DNA of 64,000 nt. It comes from Microbacterium sp. GTDB lineage: Bacteria > Actinomycetota > Actinomycetes > Actinomycetales > Microbacteriaceae. Every line of letters starts with the position of its first letter. Position 1 is the first letter of the stretch. The notes below the pieces were generated by a model. The model did no database searches. It saw nothing but the letters and a program-made list of their open reading frames with translations, and was not told where the DNA came from. The position numbers were made by a program, and so were the translations under genes. This document shows positions 19,391 to 26,577 of this stretch, piece by piece. The stretch covers positions 24,717 through 88,716 of the forward strand of contig NZ_JAPSIY010000011.1 of NCBI RefSeq assembly GCF_031178445.1. The letters are read 5' to 3'.

Positions 19391-19457
19391 ATGATCTCAC
19401 GCGGGGCGGTGAATCCTGCTCGTGCGCGGGACACAGCCGATTCCACACCGCGGGCAC

Positions 19458-19463
19458 TAGCGT
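19458..19463 (+). promoter_or_regulatory. Leaderless -10 (TAGCGT) for rseP
   Basis: TAGCGT, TGTCGC, then GTG at 19470, which selects this GTG as the start. Confidence 0.6.
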
Positions 19464-19469
19464 TGTCGC

Positions 19470-20783
19470 GTGGAGATCCTGCTGTACCTGGGCGGCATCC
19501 TGTTCATGCTCGTCGGCCTCGGACTGTCGATCGGTCTGCACGAGGTCGGCCACCTCGTGCCGGCCAAGCTCTTCGGCGTGCGCGTGGGCCAGTACATGAT
19601 CGGCTTCGGCCCGCGGCTGTGGTCCAAGCGGGTCGGCGAGACCGAGTACGGCTTCAAGATCCTGCCCCTGGGCGGGTTCATCTCCATGTCGGGCATGTAC
19701 CCGCCGTCGGCGCAGTCCGGCCCCGCCAAGGGGGTGTTCCGCTCGCTTGTGCAGGACGCCCGGTCGGCCAACGACGAGACGATCGCCGAAGGCGACGAGA
19801 ATCGGGTCTTCTACCGGCTGCCGGTGTGGAAGCGGGTCGTCGTGATGCTCGGTGGGCCGGCGATGAACCTGGTGCTCGGCATCCTGATCTTCACCGTGCT
19901 CGCTTCGGGCATCGGCATCCAGCAGGCGAGTACCACGGTCGCCGGTCTCAGCGAGTGCGTGCTGCCTGCAGGCACCAGCAAGACCGAGTGCGAGCCCGGC
20001 GACCCCGCCGCGCCTGCGGCCGCCGCGGGCATCGAACCGGGTGACGTTCTGCTCAGCCTCGACGGGGAGGCGGTCCAGACCTTCGCCGAGGCCTCGGCGA
20101 TCATCCAGGCCTCGCCGGATCGCCCGCTGGAAGTCGTGGTCGAGCGTGAAGGCGAACGCATCGATCTCACCCTGACTCCCGCGCGTGCCCAGCGAGGTGA
20201 GGTGGATGCCGCTGGCAGGCCTGTGCTCGACGCAGGCGGTGCACAGGTGATGCACACCGTCGGCTTCGCCGGCGTCACCTCGCAGCTGGAATACGTGCGT
20301 CAGCCCATCGGCACCGGCACAGAGCTCGCGATGCAGCAGTCAGGCGCTGTCGCGTCGATGATCCTCACGCTGCCTCAGAAGCTGTGGGACATCGGGGTCT
20401 CCGTCGTCACAGGCGGTGAGCGCGATCCGAACGGCCCGCTCAGCGTGGTGGGCGTCGGCCGCATCGCCGGGGAGGTCGCGGCGACCGACGCGCCGGTGCT
20501 CAACCGCCTGGTCGTGCTGCTCAACCTGCTCGGAGCCCTGAACATCGCGTTGTTCGTGTTCAACATGATCCCGCTGTTGCCGCTTGACGGCGGTCACATC
20601 GTCGTGGCCCTGTGGGAGGGCCTCAAGCGGGCGTGGTCCCGGCTCACGGGGAGAGCGTCGCCGAATCCCGTCGACGCGACGCGCCTCGTGCCGCTGACGG
20701 TGGTGGTGGCGGTGATGCTGATCGGCATGGGAGGACTGCTGCTCATCGCCGACCTCGTCAACCCGGTCGATCTCTTCGGCTGA
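19470..20783 (+). CDS. rseP: RIP site-2 metalloprotease
   Basis: 437-residue intramembrane zinc protease of the RseP/Rip1 type, which cuts anti-sigma factors and leftover signal-peptide-like helices. The HEVGH zinc motif lies in the first helix (LSIGLHEVGHLVP), a PDZ domain spans about residues 180-260 (AAAAGIEPGDVLLSLDGEAV), and the third zinc ligand region NMIPLLPLDGGHI is near the C-terminus. Four transmembrane helices are evident. In many actinobacteria it sits between dxr and ispG; here minus-strand genes separate them. Confidence 0.95.
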   Translation: MEILLYLGGILFMLVGLGLSIGLHEVGHLVPAKLFGVRVGQYMIGFGPRLWSKRVGETEYGFKILPLGGFISMSGMYPPSAQSGPAKGVFRSLVQDARSANDETIAEGDENRVFYRLPVWKRVVVMLGGPAMNLVLGILIFTVLASGIGIQQASTTVAGLSECVLPAGTSKTECEPGDPAAPAAAAGIEPGDVLLSLDGEAVQTFAEASAIIQASPDRPLEVVVEREGERIDLTLTPARAQRGEVDAAGRPVLDAGGAQVMHTVGFAGVTSQLEYVRQPIGTGTELAMQQSGAVASMILTLPQKLWDIGVSVVTGGERDPNGPLSVVGVGRIAGEVAATDAPVLNRLVVLLNLLGALNIALFVFNMIPLLPLDGGHIVVALWEGLKRAWSRLTGRASPNPVDATRLVPLTVVVAVMLIGMGGLLLIADLVNPVDLFG

Positions 20784-20805
20784 GCGGCTTTCACCGGTCA
20801 GCCGA
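20776..20805. terminator. Inverted repeat covering both convergent stop codons
   Basis: TCGGCTGA (20776-20783, ending in the rseP stop) and TCAGCCGA (20798-20805, containing the complement of the opposite gene's stop) form an 8-bp stem with a 14-base loop. A candidate compact bidirectional terminator. Confidence 0.5.
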
Positions 20806-22678
20806 GGACGTGGGCGGTGAGGCGCTCCAGGGTCGCGATGCCGTCACGGGAGAGGATCGATTCCAGGTGGCCCTGGATGGATGCGAATCCCTTGCCCCGG
20901 ATCGCATAGACATCGCCGCTGACGCGGTCGGCCGAAACCTCTGCGCCGCCGACCCGCTCGGTGCCGGCAGGAACCCTGGCGGTGAAGGTGTTGTAGAAGC
21001 CCACCGAGGCCTCTTGACCGAAGACGGGGACGGTCTTCTGTACCCCTTGATACGGCGCATCCAGCGGAGTCAGGGCGATACCCAACCGGTCGGCGAGGAT
21101 CTGGTGGCTCAGGCACACCGCGAGCAGCGGGGCGCCAGCGTCGAGGCGGCGGGCGACGACCTGCTGCATCCGCGCGATGCGAGGCGAGGCCGCGTCGCGC
21201 GGGTCGCCCGGCCCCGGGCCGGACACCACGAGGTCGGCCGTGTCGATGTCCGGGTCCGCCACCTCGTCCCACGGTGCGATCTCGACCTCGAGGCCGAGGT
21301 GACGCAGCTGGTGCGCGAGCATCGTCGTGAATCGATCCTCGGCGTCGACGACGAGTGCCCTGCGCCCGGTGAACGGGCCGGACGGTGCGGAGTCCTGCGG
21401 CTGCATCCAGAAGTCCGCGAGCCGGTTGTTCCGGGAGGCGAGCTGGGCGGCCACCTCCGGGTCGTCCGCGAGCCGTACTGGCGCCGGAGCGTCGTCGTCC
21501 AGAGCCTCGGCGACGACATCGCGCTCGATCGCGCCTATCGCCCCGAGCACGCCCGCCGCCTTGCCGTGCGTCTCGCCGACCTCTCCGGCGGGATCGGAAT
21601 GGCGGACCAGGGTCGCGCCGACTGGCACTCTCAGATGCCCGCCGTCGATGTAGACGGTGCGGATCAGGATCGGCGCGTCCAGATCGTGGCCGCCGTCTGC
21701 ATTCGGGGTGAACAGCGCGGCGACCCCGGAGTAGTACCCGCGGGGTGAGCGCTCATGGCGCCGGATGACCGCGCAGGCGTTCTGCATGGGTGAGCCTGTC
21801 ACGGTGGGGGCGAACATGGTCTCGCGCAGGATCTCCCGAGGGTCCAGCCTGCTGCGCCCGCGCAGCATGTACTCCGTGTGCGTCAGCCGGGACATCTCCT
21901 TCAGATGCGGGCCGGTGATGCGTCCGCCGTCGGAGCACACCTGGCTCATCATCTTCAGCTCTTCGTCGACGACCATGAACAGCTCCTCCGTCTCCTTCGC
22001 GGAGGAGAGGAACGCGCTCAGCGTCTGCTTGGTGGCACCGCCGGCGGGGTGGCGGAACGTCCCGGAGATCGGGTTCATGGTGACCACGCCGCCGCGGGCG
22101 ACGACGTGCGCCTCGGGGCTCGCGCCGACCGCGATCCGTCCAGGGGTGATGACGGCGAAGGTCCAGTATGCGCCGCGCTCGTGCTCCAGCAGTGCCCGGA
22201 ACCACGTGAGTGCCGCGATGCGGTCGTCGCATTCGAAGCTGGCGCGGTAGTCGCGGCGGATCACGAAGTTCGCACCCTCGCCGCGTCCGATCTCCTCCGC
22301 TATCACTTGCTCGACGATCCGCGCGTACTCCGCGTCGGAGATGTCGAAGCCGCCGCCGCGAAGCGGGATCGGCGCATCGGGCAGCGCGTCGACCAGTTCG
22401 TCGACGTCCAGCTGTTCCCGGGCGTCGACGAGCAGGCAGCGCAGTGGCGTGCCGTCGTCCTGCGCGTCGAAGCCCCGTTCGCGCACCTGGTGGTAGGGCA
22501 CCATCGCGAACACCTCGCGGGCGCCGTCCTCGCCGGTCAGCGGGATGTCGGCGAGCCGGTCGACGTCCAGCAGCTCACCCGTCAGCAGCTCGGCGCTGCC
22601 GTCGCGCGCGATCAGCACGAAGGAGGCGGCAGGGTCGGCCGTGAGCTCCCGGATGCGGTCGGGCAGCGGTGCGGTCAT
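20798..22678 (-). CDS. Fused TrpE-TrpG-like anthranilate synthase (PhzE-type)
   Basis: 626 residues with a chorismate-binding domain (about 1-420) and a class I glutamine amidotransferase (about 435-626). The synthase motif is TGSPMQNACAVIRRHE...RGYYSG, as in PhzE/ADIC-synthase-like enzymes, not the SGAPK of housekeeping TrpE. The amidotransferase has GPGPGDPRD, nucleophile Cys in AVCLSHQ, and HLES in place of HPES. Product is therefore anthranilate or aminodeoxyisochorismate. The ATG at 22678 follows GAGGAGA; a longer frame to 22819 runs through the attenuator and is rejected. Tryptophan-dependent attenuation upstream argues for a role in Trp supply. No other trp or phenazine genes are in the window. 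Confidence 0.88.
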   Translation of the reverse strand: MTAPLPDRIRELTADPAASFVLIARDGSAELLTGELLDVDRLADIPLTGEDGAREVFAMVPYHQVRERGFDAQDDGTPLRCLLVDAREQLDVDELVDALPDAPIPLRGGGFDISDAEYARIVEQVIAEEIGRGEGANFVIRRDYRASFECDDRIAALTWFRALLEHERGAYWTFAVITPGRIAVGASPEAHVVARGGVVTMNPISGTFRHPAGGATKQTLSAFLSSAKETEELFMVVDEELKMMSQVCSDGGRITGPHLKEMSRLTHTEYMLRGRSRLDPREILRETMFAPTVTGSPMQNACAVIRRHERSPRGYYSGVAALFTPNADGGHDLDAPILIRTVYIDGGHLRVPVGATLVRHSDPAGEVGETHGKAAGVLGAIGAIERDVVAEALDDDAPAPVRLADDPEVAAQLASRNNRLADFWMQPQDSAPSGPFTGRRALVVDAEDRFTTMLAHQLRHLGLEVEIAPWDEVADPDIDTADLVVSGPGPGDPRDAASPRIARMQQVVARRLDAGAPLLAVCLSHQILADRLGIALTPLDAPYQGVQKTVPVFGQEASVGFYNTFTARVPAGTERVGGAEVSADRVSGDVYAIRGKGFASIQGHLESILSRDGIATLERLTAHVLG

Positions 22679-22718
22679 CGGTGTCTCCTCGGTCGGGGAT
22701 CCGGTGCGGAGAACAAGA

Positions 22719-22740
22719 AGACCGCCCCGGAAGGCGGTCT
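22719..22740 (-). terminator. Attenuator terminator of the Trp leader
   Basis: On the minus strand AGACCGCC, loop TTCCGG, GGCGGTCT, then TCTTGTTCT. It lies between the leader peptide stop and the fused anthranilate synthase, and is the 3:4 hairpin of a classical attenuator. Confidence 0.85.
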
Positions 22741-22779
22741 GGTTCTCGTGGGTACGCGAATCACCGCCTAGAAGGCGGG
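22719..22779 (-). promoter_or_regulatory. Four-segment tryptophan attenuator
   Basis: Segment 1 CCCGCC (22779-22774) lies in the last leader codons; segment 2 TCACCGCC complement, GGCGGTGA (22768-22761); segment 3 AGACCGCC (22740-22733); segment 4 GGCGGTCT (22726-22719). Segments 1 and 3 share CCGCCTTC, and 2 and 4 share GGCGGT, so 1:2 plus 3:4 (termination) competes with 2:3 (antitermination). Ribosome stalling on the Trp codons would cover segment 1 and free 2 to pair with 3. Confidence 0.85.
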
Positions 22780-22803
22780 CCACCAGGTGCGGATCGCGTG
22801 CAT
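22768..22803 (-). CDS. trpL: Tryptophan leader peptide
   Basis: Eleven-residue ORF MHAIRTWWPAF with tandem Trp codons, too short for standard gene calling. It begins 6 bases after a TACTTT -10 box, so the mRNA is predicted to be leaderless, as described for the trpL of Sinorhizobium. Its stop codon lies between attenuator segments 1 and 2. Role: senses charged tRNA-Trp through ribosome stalling and sets transcription of the fused anthranilate synthase 90 bases downstream. Confidence 0.88.
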   Translation of the reverse strand: MHAIRTWWPAF

Positions 22804-22809
22804 ACCGCG

Positions 22810-22815
22810 AAAGTA
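22810..22815 (-). promoter_or_regulatory. Leaderless -10 (TACTTT) for trpL
   Basis: TACTTT, CGCGGT, then ATG of the leader peptide; preceded by TGTGG, a possible extended element. It lies in the short gap after pcp. Confidence 0.6.
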
Positions 22816-22849
22816 CCACATCGGCCGGCCGTGCCCCTCGCGCGTGACG

Positions 22850-23476
22850 TCACCAGACGCTCCCGCCGGGATGGGATTCCTCCGGTTCGAAGACGTGGTC
22901 GATCACGACGCCCACGGCGCGCGCGAGATCCTCGTCCGGAAGGTGCGCCGCGCCTTCCGGAGCGCAGGAAGACGACCACGGGAGGTGGACGAACCCCGCA
23001 CGCGCGTCGCCCCGCACGGCGGACAACGCCGTGTACAGCACGTGATTGCACACGTAGGAGCCCGCCGAGAGCGACAGTCGCGCAGGCAGGCCGTGGTCAT
23101 CGAGCGCCCGCGCGATGCGCTTGACCGGAAGAGTGGCGAATCGGGCGGCTGGGCCGCCGGGTTCGCTGGCCTCATCGGCGGGCTGTCGGCCGTCGTTGTC
23201 GGGGATGCGGGCATCCATCAGGTTGACGCCGACCCGCTCCACGGCGATGCGGTCACTTCCGGCCGCGAGTCCGGTCGCGACGACCGCGTCCGGGGTGTGC
23301 TCGTCGATCAGTGCCCGCAGTCGCTCCGCCGCGCGGGCGAACGCGACAGGCAGAGTCGCGGTCACGAGCTGGTGCGGGCCGCGGTACGTCCGCGCGACCT
23401 CCGTGACCGCCTCGCCGGAAGGATTGCGATCGGCGCCGTCGAAGGGCTCGAAGCCGGTCAGCAGGATCGTGCTCAT
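22850..23476 (-). CDS. pcp: Pyrrolidone-carboxylate peptidase
   Basis: 208 residues, cytoplasmic cysteine peptidase (C15) removing N-terminal pyroglutamate. Signature N-terminus ILLTGFEPFDG. The triad is placed at Glu80 (AVERVGVN), Cys143 (GSYVCNHVLY) and His164 (AGFVHLPW), matching family spacing. Translation starts 6 bases after TAGGCT. Divergent from ispG and immediately upstream of trpL on the same strand. Confidence 0.94.
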   Translation of the reverse strand: MSTILLTGFEPFDGADRNPSGEAVTEVARTYRGPHQLVTATLPVAFARAAERLRALIDEHTPDAVVATGLAAGSDRIAVERVGVNLMDARIPDNDGRQPADEASEPGGPAARFATLPVKRIARALDDHGLPARLSLSAGSYVCNHVLYTALSAVRGDARAGFVHLPWSSSCAPEGAAHLPDEDLARAVGVVIDHVFEPEESHPGGSVW

Positions 23477-23482
23477 CCGATC

Positions 23483-23526
23483 AGCCTACGGACATCCAGC
23501 CTGCGTCGATCCTGCGACGGTAGCCT
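23483..23526. promoter_or_regulatory. Divergent leaderless promoters, pcp and ispG
   Basis: Minus strand TAGGCT (23483-23488) and plus strand TAGCCT (23521-23526), each exactly 6 bases from its start codon (ATG 23476 and GTG 23533). The second hexamer selects GTG 23533 over the GTG nine bases later. Confidence 0.6.
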
Positions 23527-23532
23527 TGTAGC

Positions 23533-24684
23533 GTGCCTGCTGTGAACCTTGGGATGCCGCGCGTCCCCGAAGTCCTCGCCCCGCGTCGCAAGTCCCGGCA
23601 GATCCGGGTCGGCAAGGTGCTCGTCGGTGGCGATGCGCCTGTCAGCGTGCAGTCGATGACGACCACGAAGACCACCGACATCAACGGAACGCTGCAGCAG
23701 ATCGCCGAGCTCACCGCATCCGGATGTGAGATCGTGCGTGTCGCCGTGCCGTCGCAGGACGACGCCGATGTGCTGCACATCATCGCGAAGAAGAGCCAGA
23801 TCCCCGTCATCGCCGACATCCACTTCCAGCCGAAGTACGTCTTCCAGGCCATCGACGCAGGCTGCGCGGCCGTGCGGGTGAATCCGGGCAACATCCGCAA
23901 GTTCGACGACCAGGTCGGAGCCATCGCCAAGGCGGCGCAGGCCGCGGGCGTATCCCTGCGCATCGGGGTCAACGCCGGGTCGCTGGATCGGCGGCTGCTC
24001 GAGAAGTACGGCAAGGCCACGCCGGAAGCATTGGTGGAGAGCGCCGTCTGGGAGGCGTCGCTGTTCGAGGAGCATGATTTCCACGACTTCAAGATCTCCG
24101 TCAAGCACAACGACCCCGTAGTGATGGTCAAGGCCTACCGTCAGCTCGCCGAACGAGGCGACTGGCCGCTGCACCTGGGCGTCACCGAGGCCGGGCCCGC
24201 GTTCCAGGGCACCATCAAGAGTGCGACCGCGTTCGGGATCCTGCTCGGAGAGGGCATCGGCGACACGATCCGGGTCTCGCTCTCGGCACCTCCCGCTGAG
24301 GAGGTCAAGGTCGGTCACCAGATCCTGCAGTCGCTGAATCTGCGCGAACGCAAGCTCGAGATCGTCTCGTGCCCGTCCTGCGGTCGCGCGCAGGTCGACG
24401 TGTACACCCTCGCCGACGACGTCACCGAGGGTCTCAAGGATATGACGGTTCCTCTGCGAGTGGCGGTGATGGGCTGCGTCGTGAACGGACCCGGTGAGGC
24501 GAGGGAGGCCGACCTGGGCGTCGCCTCGGGTAACGGCAAGGGGCAGATCTTCGTCAAGGGCGAGGTCATCAAGACCGTGCCGGAGGCCGACATCGTGCAG
24601 ACGCTGATCGAGGAGGCCAACCGCATCGCCGCTGAGATGGGACCGGACGCCCCCATCGGCACCGCTCAGGTGGTCACGAGCTGA
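23533..24684 (+). CDS. ispG: 4-hydroxy-3-methylbut-2-enyl diphosphate synthase
   Basis: 383 residues, penultimate MEP-pathway enzyme with a [4Fe-4S] cluster that reduces MEcPP to HMBPP. The TIM-barrel part has [14 protein letters not shown] and IPVIADIHF; the cluster ligands are in [11 protein letters not shown] and the later [11 protein letters not shown] with its catalytic Glu region. No 4Fe-4S ferredoxin partner gene lies nearby. Its stop overlaps the next gene's ATG by one base. Confidence 0.97.
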   Translation: MPAVNLGMPRVPEVLAPRRKSRQIRVGKVLVGGDAPVSVQSMTTTKTTDINGTLQQIAELTASGCEIVRVAVPSQDDADVLHIIAKKSQIPVIADIHFQPKYVFQAIDAGCAAVRVNPGNIRKFDDQVGAIAKAAQAAGVSLRIGVNAGSLDRRLLEKYGKATPEALVESAVWEASLFEEHDFHDFKISVKHNDPVVMVKAYRQLAERGDWPLHLGVTEAGPAFQGTIKSATAFGILLGEGIGDTIRVSLSAPPAEEVKVGHQILQSLNLRERKLEIVSCPSCGRAQVDVYTLADDVTEGLKDMTVPLRVAVMGCVVNGPGEAREADLGVASGNGKGQIFVKGEVIKTVPEADIVQTLIEEANRIAAEMGPDAPIGTAQVVTS

Positions 24685-25544
24685 TGCATCAGCCCACCCG
24701 AGTCGCATTCCCCGACGGCGCGCTGACCGGCGAAGGCGAGGTGCTCCTCGTCGACCCCGAGCACTCGATCGTCGTCGTCGACACGACGCCGTTCCATCCG
24801 GTCGATCACACCTGGCCGGACCAGCCGGGTGACTCGGGTCGGATCCGGTTCGCGGACACGGTCATGGTCGTCTCGGAAGCGGCGATGGCCGCTGTCAGCG
24901 AAGAGGGCGTGTTCGCAGTGGGTGCGGACATCCCTGTCAAGCGGGGTGCGCCGGGGTGGACCTGGTTGGTCGGACACCGAGTAGAGGGCGAGCTGCCCGA
25001 AGGACTCGTCACCGGAGCATCCGTCGAACTGGAGGTGGATTCCGAACGCCGCGACGCGCTGAGCCGTGGTCACACGGCTTGCCACCTGGCCTCACTGGCT
25101 CTGGATGCGGCGCTCGCCGACCTGTGGCGGAAGGACGTCGGCGCCGATCCGCTCGGCAACCCGGATTTCGAGGGCAGGGCGAACCAGTCGAGTCGCATCG
25201 ACGCAGACGCCAGCGTGGACGAGTACCGGTTGGGGAAGAGCCTGCGCAAGGCGGGCTTCGACTCGGAGGGTTTCGCCGGCTCACTTGATGCACGTGAGTC
25301 ACGCATCAACGAGCTCCTGGCGGCGTGGGTGGCCTCGGGCGGCGCCAGTCGGATCGACGTGGACGGCCCAAGCATCGTCGATCGCCGCCACTGGCGCTGC
25401 GTGCTGCCCGAGGGAGAGGTCGGATTCCTCTGCGGAGGCACGCACGTGCGCTCCCTGACGGAGTTCGCATCGATCACCGTCGCGCTCGATCTGAGCGACC
25501 CGCAGCTGCTGGTGATGCGAACCAAGGCCGTCCCCGCAGGCTGA
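24684..25544 (+). CDS. AlaX-like trans-editing / metal-dependent hydrolase
   Basis: 286 residues resembling free-standing alanyl-tRNA editing domains. Both zinc motifs are present: HxxxH in LSRGHTACHLAS and CxxxH in CGGTHVRSL. The N-terminal part (PDGALTGEGEVLLVD, VDTTPFHP) matches the AlaX beta-barrel. The predicted role is clearing Ser-tRNA(Ala) or Gly-tRNA(Ala), but some relatives are only known as metal-dependent hydrolases. It overlaps the ispG stop by one base, so translation is probably coupled. Confidence 0.8.
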   Translation: MHQPTRVAFPDGALTGEGEVLLVDPEHSIVVVDTTPFHPVDHTWPDQPGDSGRIRFADTVMVVSEAAMAAVSEEGVFAVGADIPVKRGAPGWTWLVGHRVEGELPEGLVTGASVELEVDSERRDALSRGHTACHLASLALDAALADLWRKDVGADPLGNPDFEGRANQSSRIDADASVDEYRLGKSLRKAGFDSEGFAGSLDARESRINELLAAWVASGGASRIDVDGPSIVDRRHWRCVLPEGEVGFLCGGTHVRSLTEFASITVALDLSDPQLLVMRTKAVPAG

Positions 25545-25636
25545 GAGCCGCGGCTAGCCGATGAATCGTTCGGCCACGGCGGTGAAATCCACCCGATCAG
25601 GGTATCGACGACAACTGCGCGTGTTCACCCGGACGA

Positions 25637-26113
25637 TCAGGCGAGGGTCTTCACCATGCGAAAGTTGGTCATCCGCACCCCGCCGATGACCGGATGCTGC
25701 ACTACCTGCACGCTGAATCCGGCGTGCTCGAAGAATCCGCGCGCGGTGATGCTCACGTCGGCCCATAGCCGCGGCGTCCCGGCTCGCCGCGCCCTCGCCT
25801 CGATCTCGCGCATCAGGGCGCGCCCGACCCCTCTGCCGCTGGACGCCGGGGACACGAACATCATGTCGACGTGACCGTCGCCGCTGACATCCGAGAATCC
25901 GGCGACAACACCGCGCACGAGCGCGACGAAACCGGAACGAGCGCTCATTGAGCGGTCCCAGTCGTCGAGGTGGCGCTGCTCCGGACGCGCCCACGCGGTG
26001 ATCTGCTCGGGGGAGTAGTCGGCCGACGCGGTGACCGTGATCGCCTCGATGAACACTCGCAGCGTCGCCGCCGCATCCCCGGCACGATAATCGCGGATCG
26101 TGACCTCGGTCAT
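25637..26113 (-). CDS. GNAT family N-acetyltransferase
   Basis: 158 residues with the acetyl-CoA-binding region VDMMFVSPASSGRGVGRALMREIEARAR, matching motif A (R/Q-x-x-G-x-G/A) of GNAT enzymes. The start MTEVTIRDYRAGDA is taken because its ATG overlaps the NUDIX stop as ATGA; the frame further upstream reads through the NUDIX gene. Substrate unknown. Confidence 0.85.
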   Translation of the reverse strand: MTEVTIRDYRAGDAAATLRVFIEAITVTASADYSPEQITAWARPEQRHLDDWDRSMSARSGFVALVRGVVAGFSDVSGDGHVDMMFVSPASSGRGVGRALMREIEARARRAGTPRLWADVSITARGFFEHAGFSVQVVQHPVIGGVRMTNFRMVKTLA

Positions 26114-26556
26114 CCCCCGGCACCCTGCCTCGTCAACGTGCCGAGCTTCGCACCCAGCCCTGCGGCGAGCACGTGCGCCTGCGTCAGCGGCATCCACCAG
26201 CAGGTCCATGAAGTCGGGGCGCCGCCGTCGGCCGGCATCGCTTCACCGGCGAACCAGATGTCGGTGACATCGGCGCCCTGCACGCGCATCTCGAAGAAGT
26301 GGCGGCGCGCGATCTCGTCCCGCGTCGGCGACAGGTCGTACTCGGCGACGCCGAGAGAGCGCACCACCACTCCGCCGAGTCCGGTTTCCTCGCGCAGCTC
26401 ACGCACGGCCGCCGCCTCTGGATCCTCACCAGGGTGGATCGTGCCGGCAGGCACCTGCACGCCGGTGACGGTCAGCGGCTCGTCGTCATGCGTGAAGACG
26501 AGCAGATGGTCGTGGGCCACCACGTAGCAGACGACCTTGTCGACGATGAGCGCCAT
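26110..26556 (-). CDS. NUDIX hydrolase
   Basis: 148 residues. The Nudix box is complete: GTIHPGEDPEAAAVRELREE followed by TGLG. Hydrolyses a nucleoside diphosphate linked to another moiety; the specific substrate is not readable. The ATG at 26556 follows a TACTAT -10 by 6 bases. Forms a two-gene unit with the downstream acetyltransferase through a 4-base overlap. Confidence 0.9.
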   Translation of the reverse strand: MALIVDKVVCYVVAHDHLLVFTHDDEPLTVTGVQVPAGTIHPGEDPEAAAVRELREETGLGGVVVRSLGVAEYDLSPTRDEIARRHFFEMRVQGADVTDIWFAGEAMPADGGAPTSWTCWWMPLTQAHVLAAGLGAKLGTLTRQGAGG

Positions 26557-26562
26557 GCGCTT

Positions 26563-26568
26563 ATAGTA
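26563..26568 (-). promoter_or_regulatory. Leaderless -10 (TACTAT) for the NUDIX gene
   Basis: TACTAT, AAGCGC, ATG on the minus strand; one of the closest matches to TATAAT in the window. Confidence 0.6.
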
Positions 26569-26577
26569 CGAGCGGCA

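Noticed and set aside
22679..22819. 48-codon N-terminal extension of the fused anthranilate synthase
   Set aside because: It runs through the attenuator and leader peptide region; the ATG at 22678 has GAGGAGA and the family N-terminus.
25607..25625. GTTCACC near the GNAT gene as another PHO box
   Set aside because: Only one unit; no GTTCA-like core 11 bases to either side.
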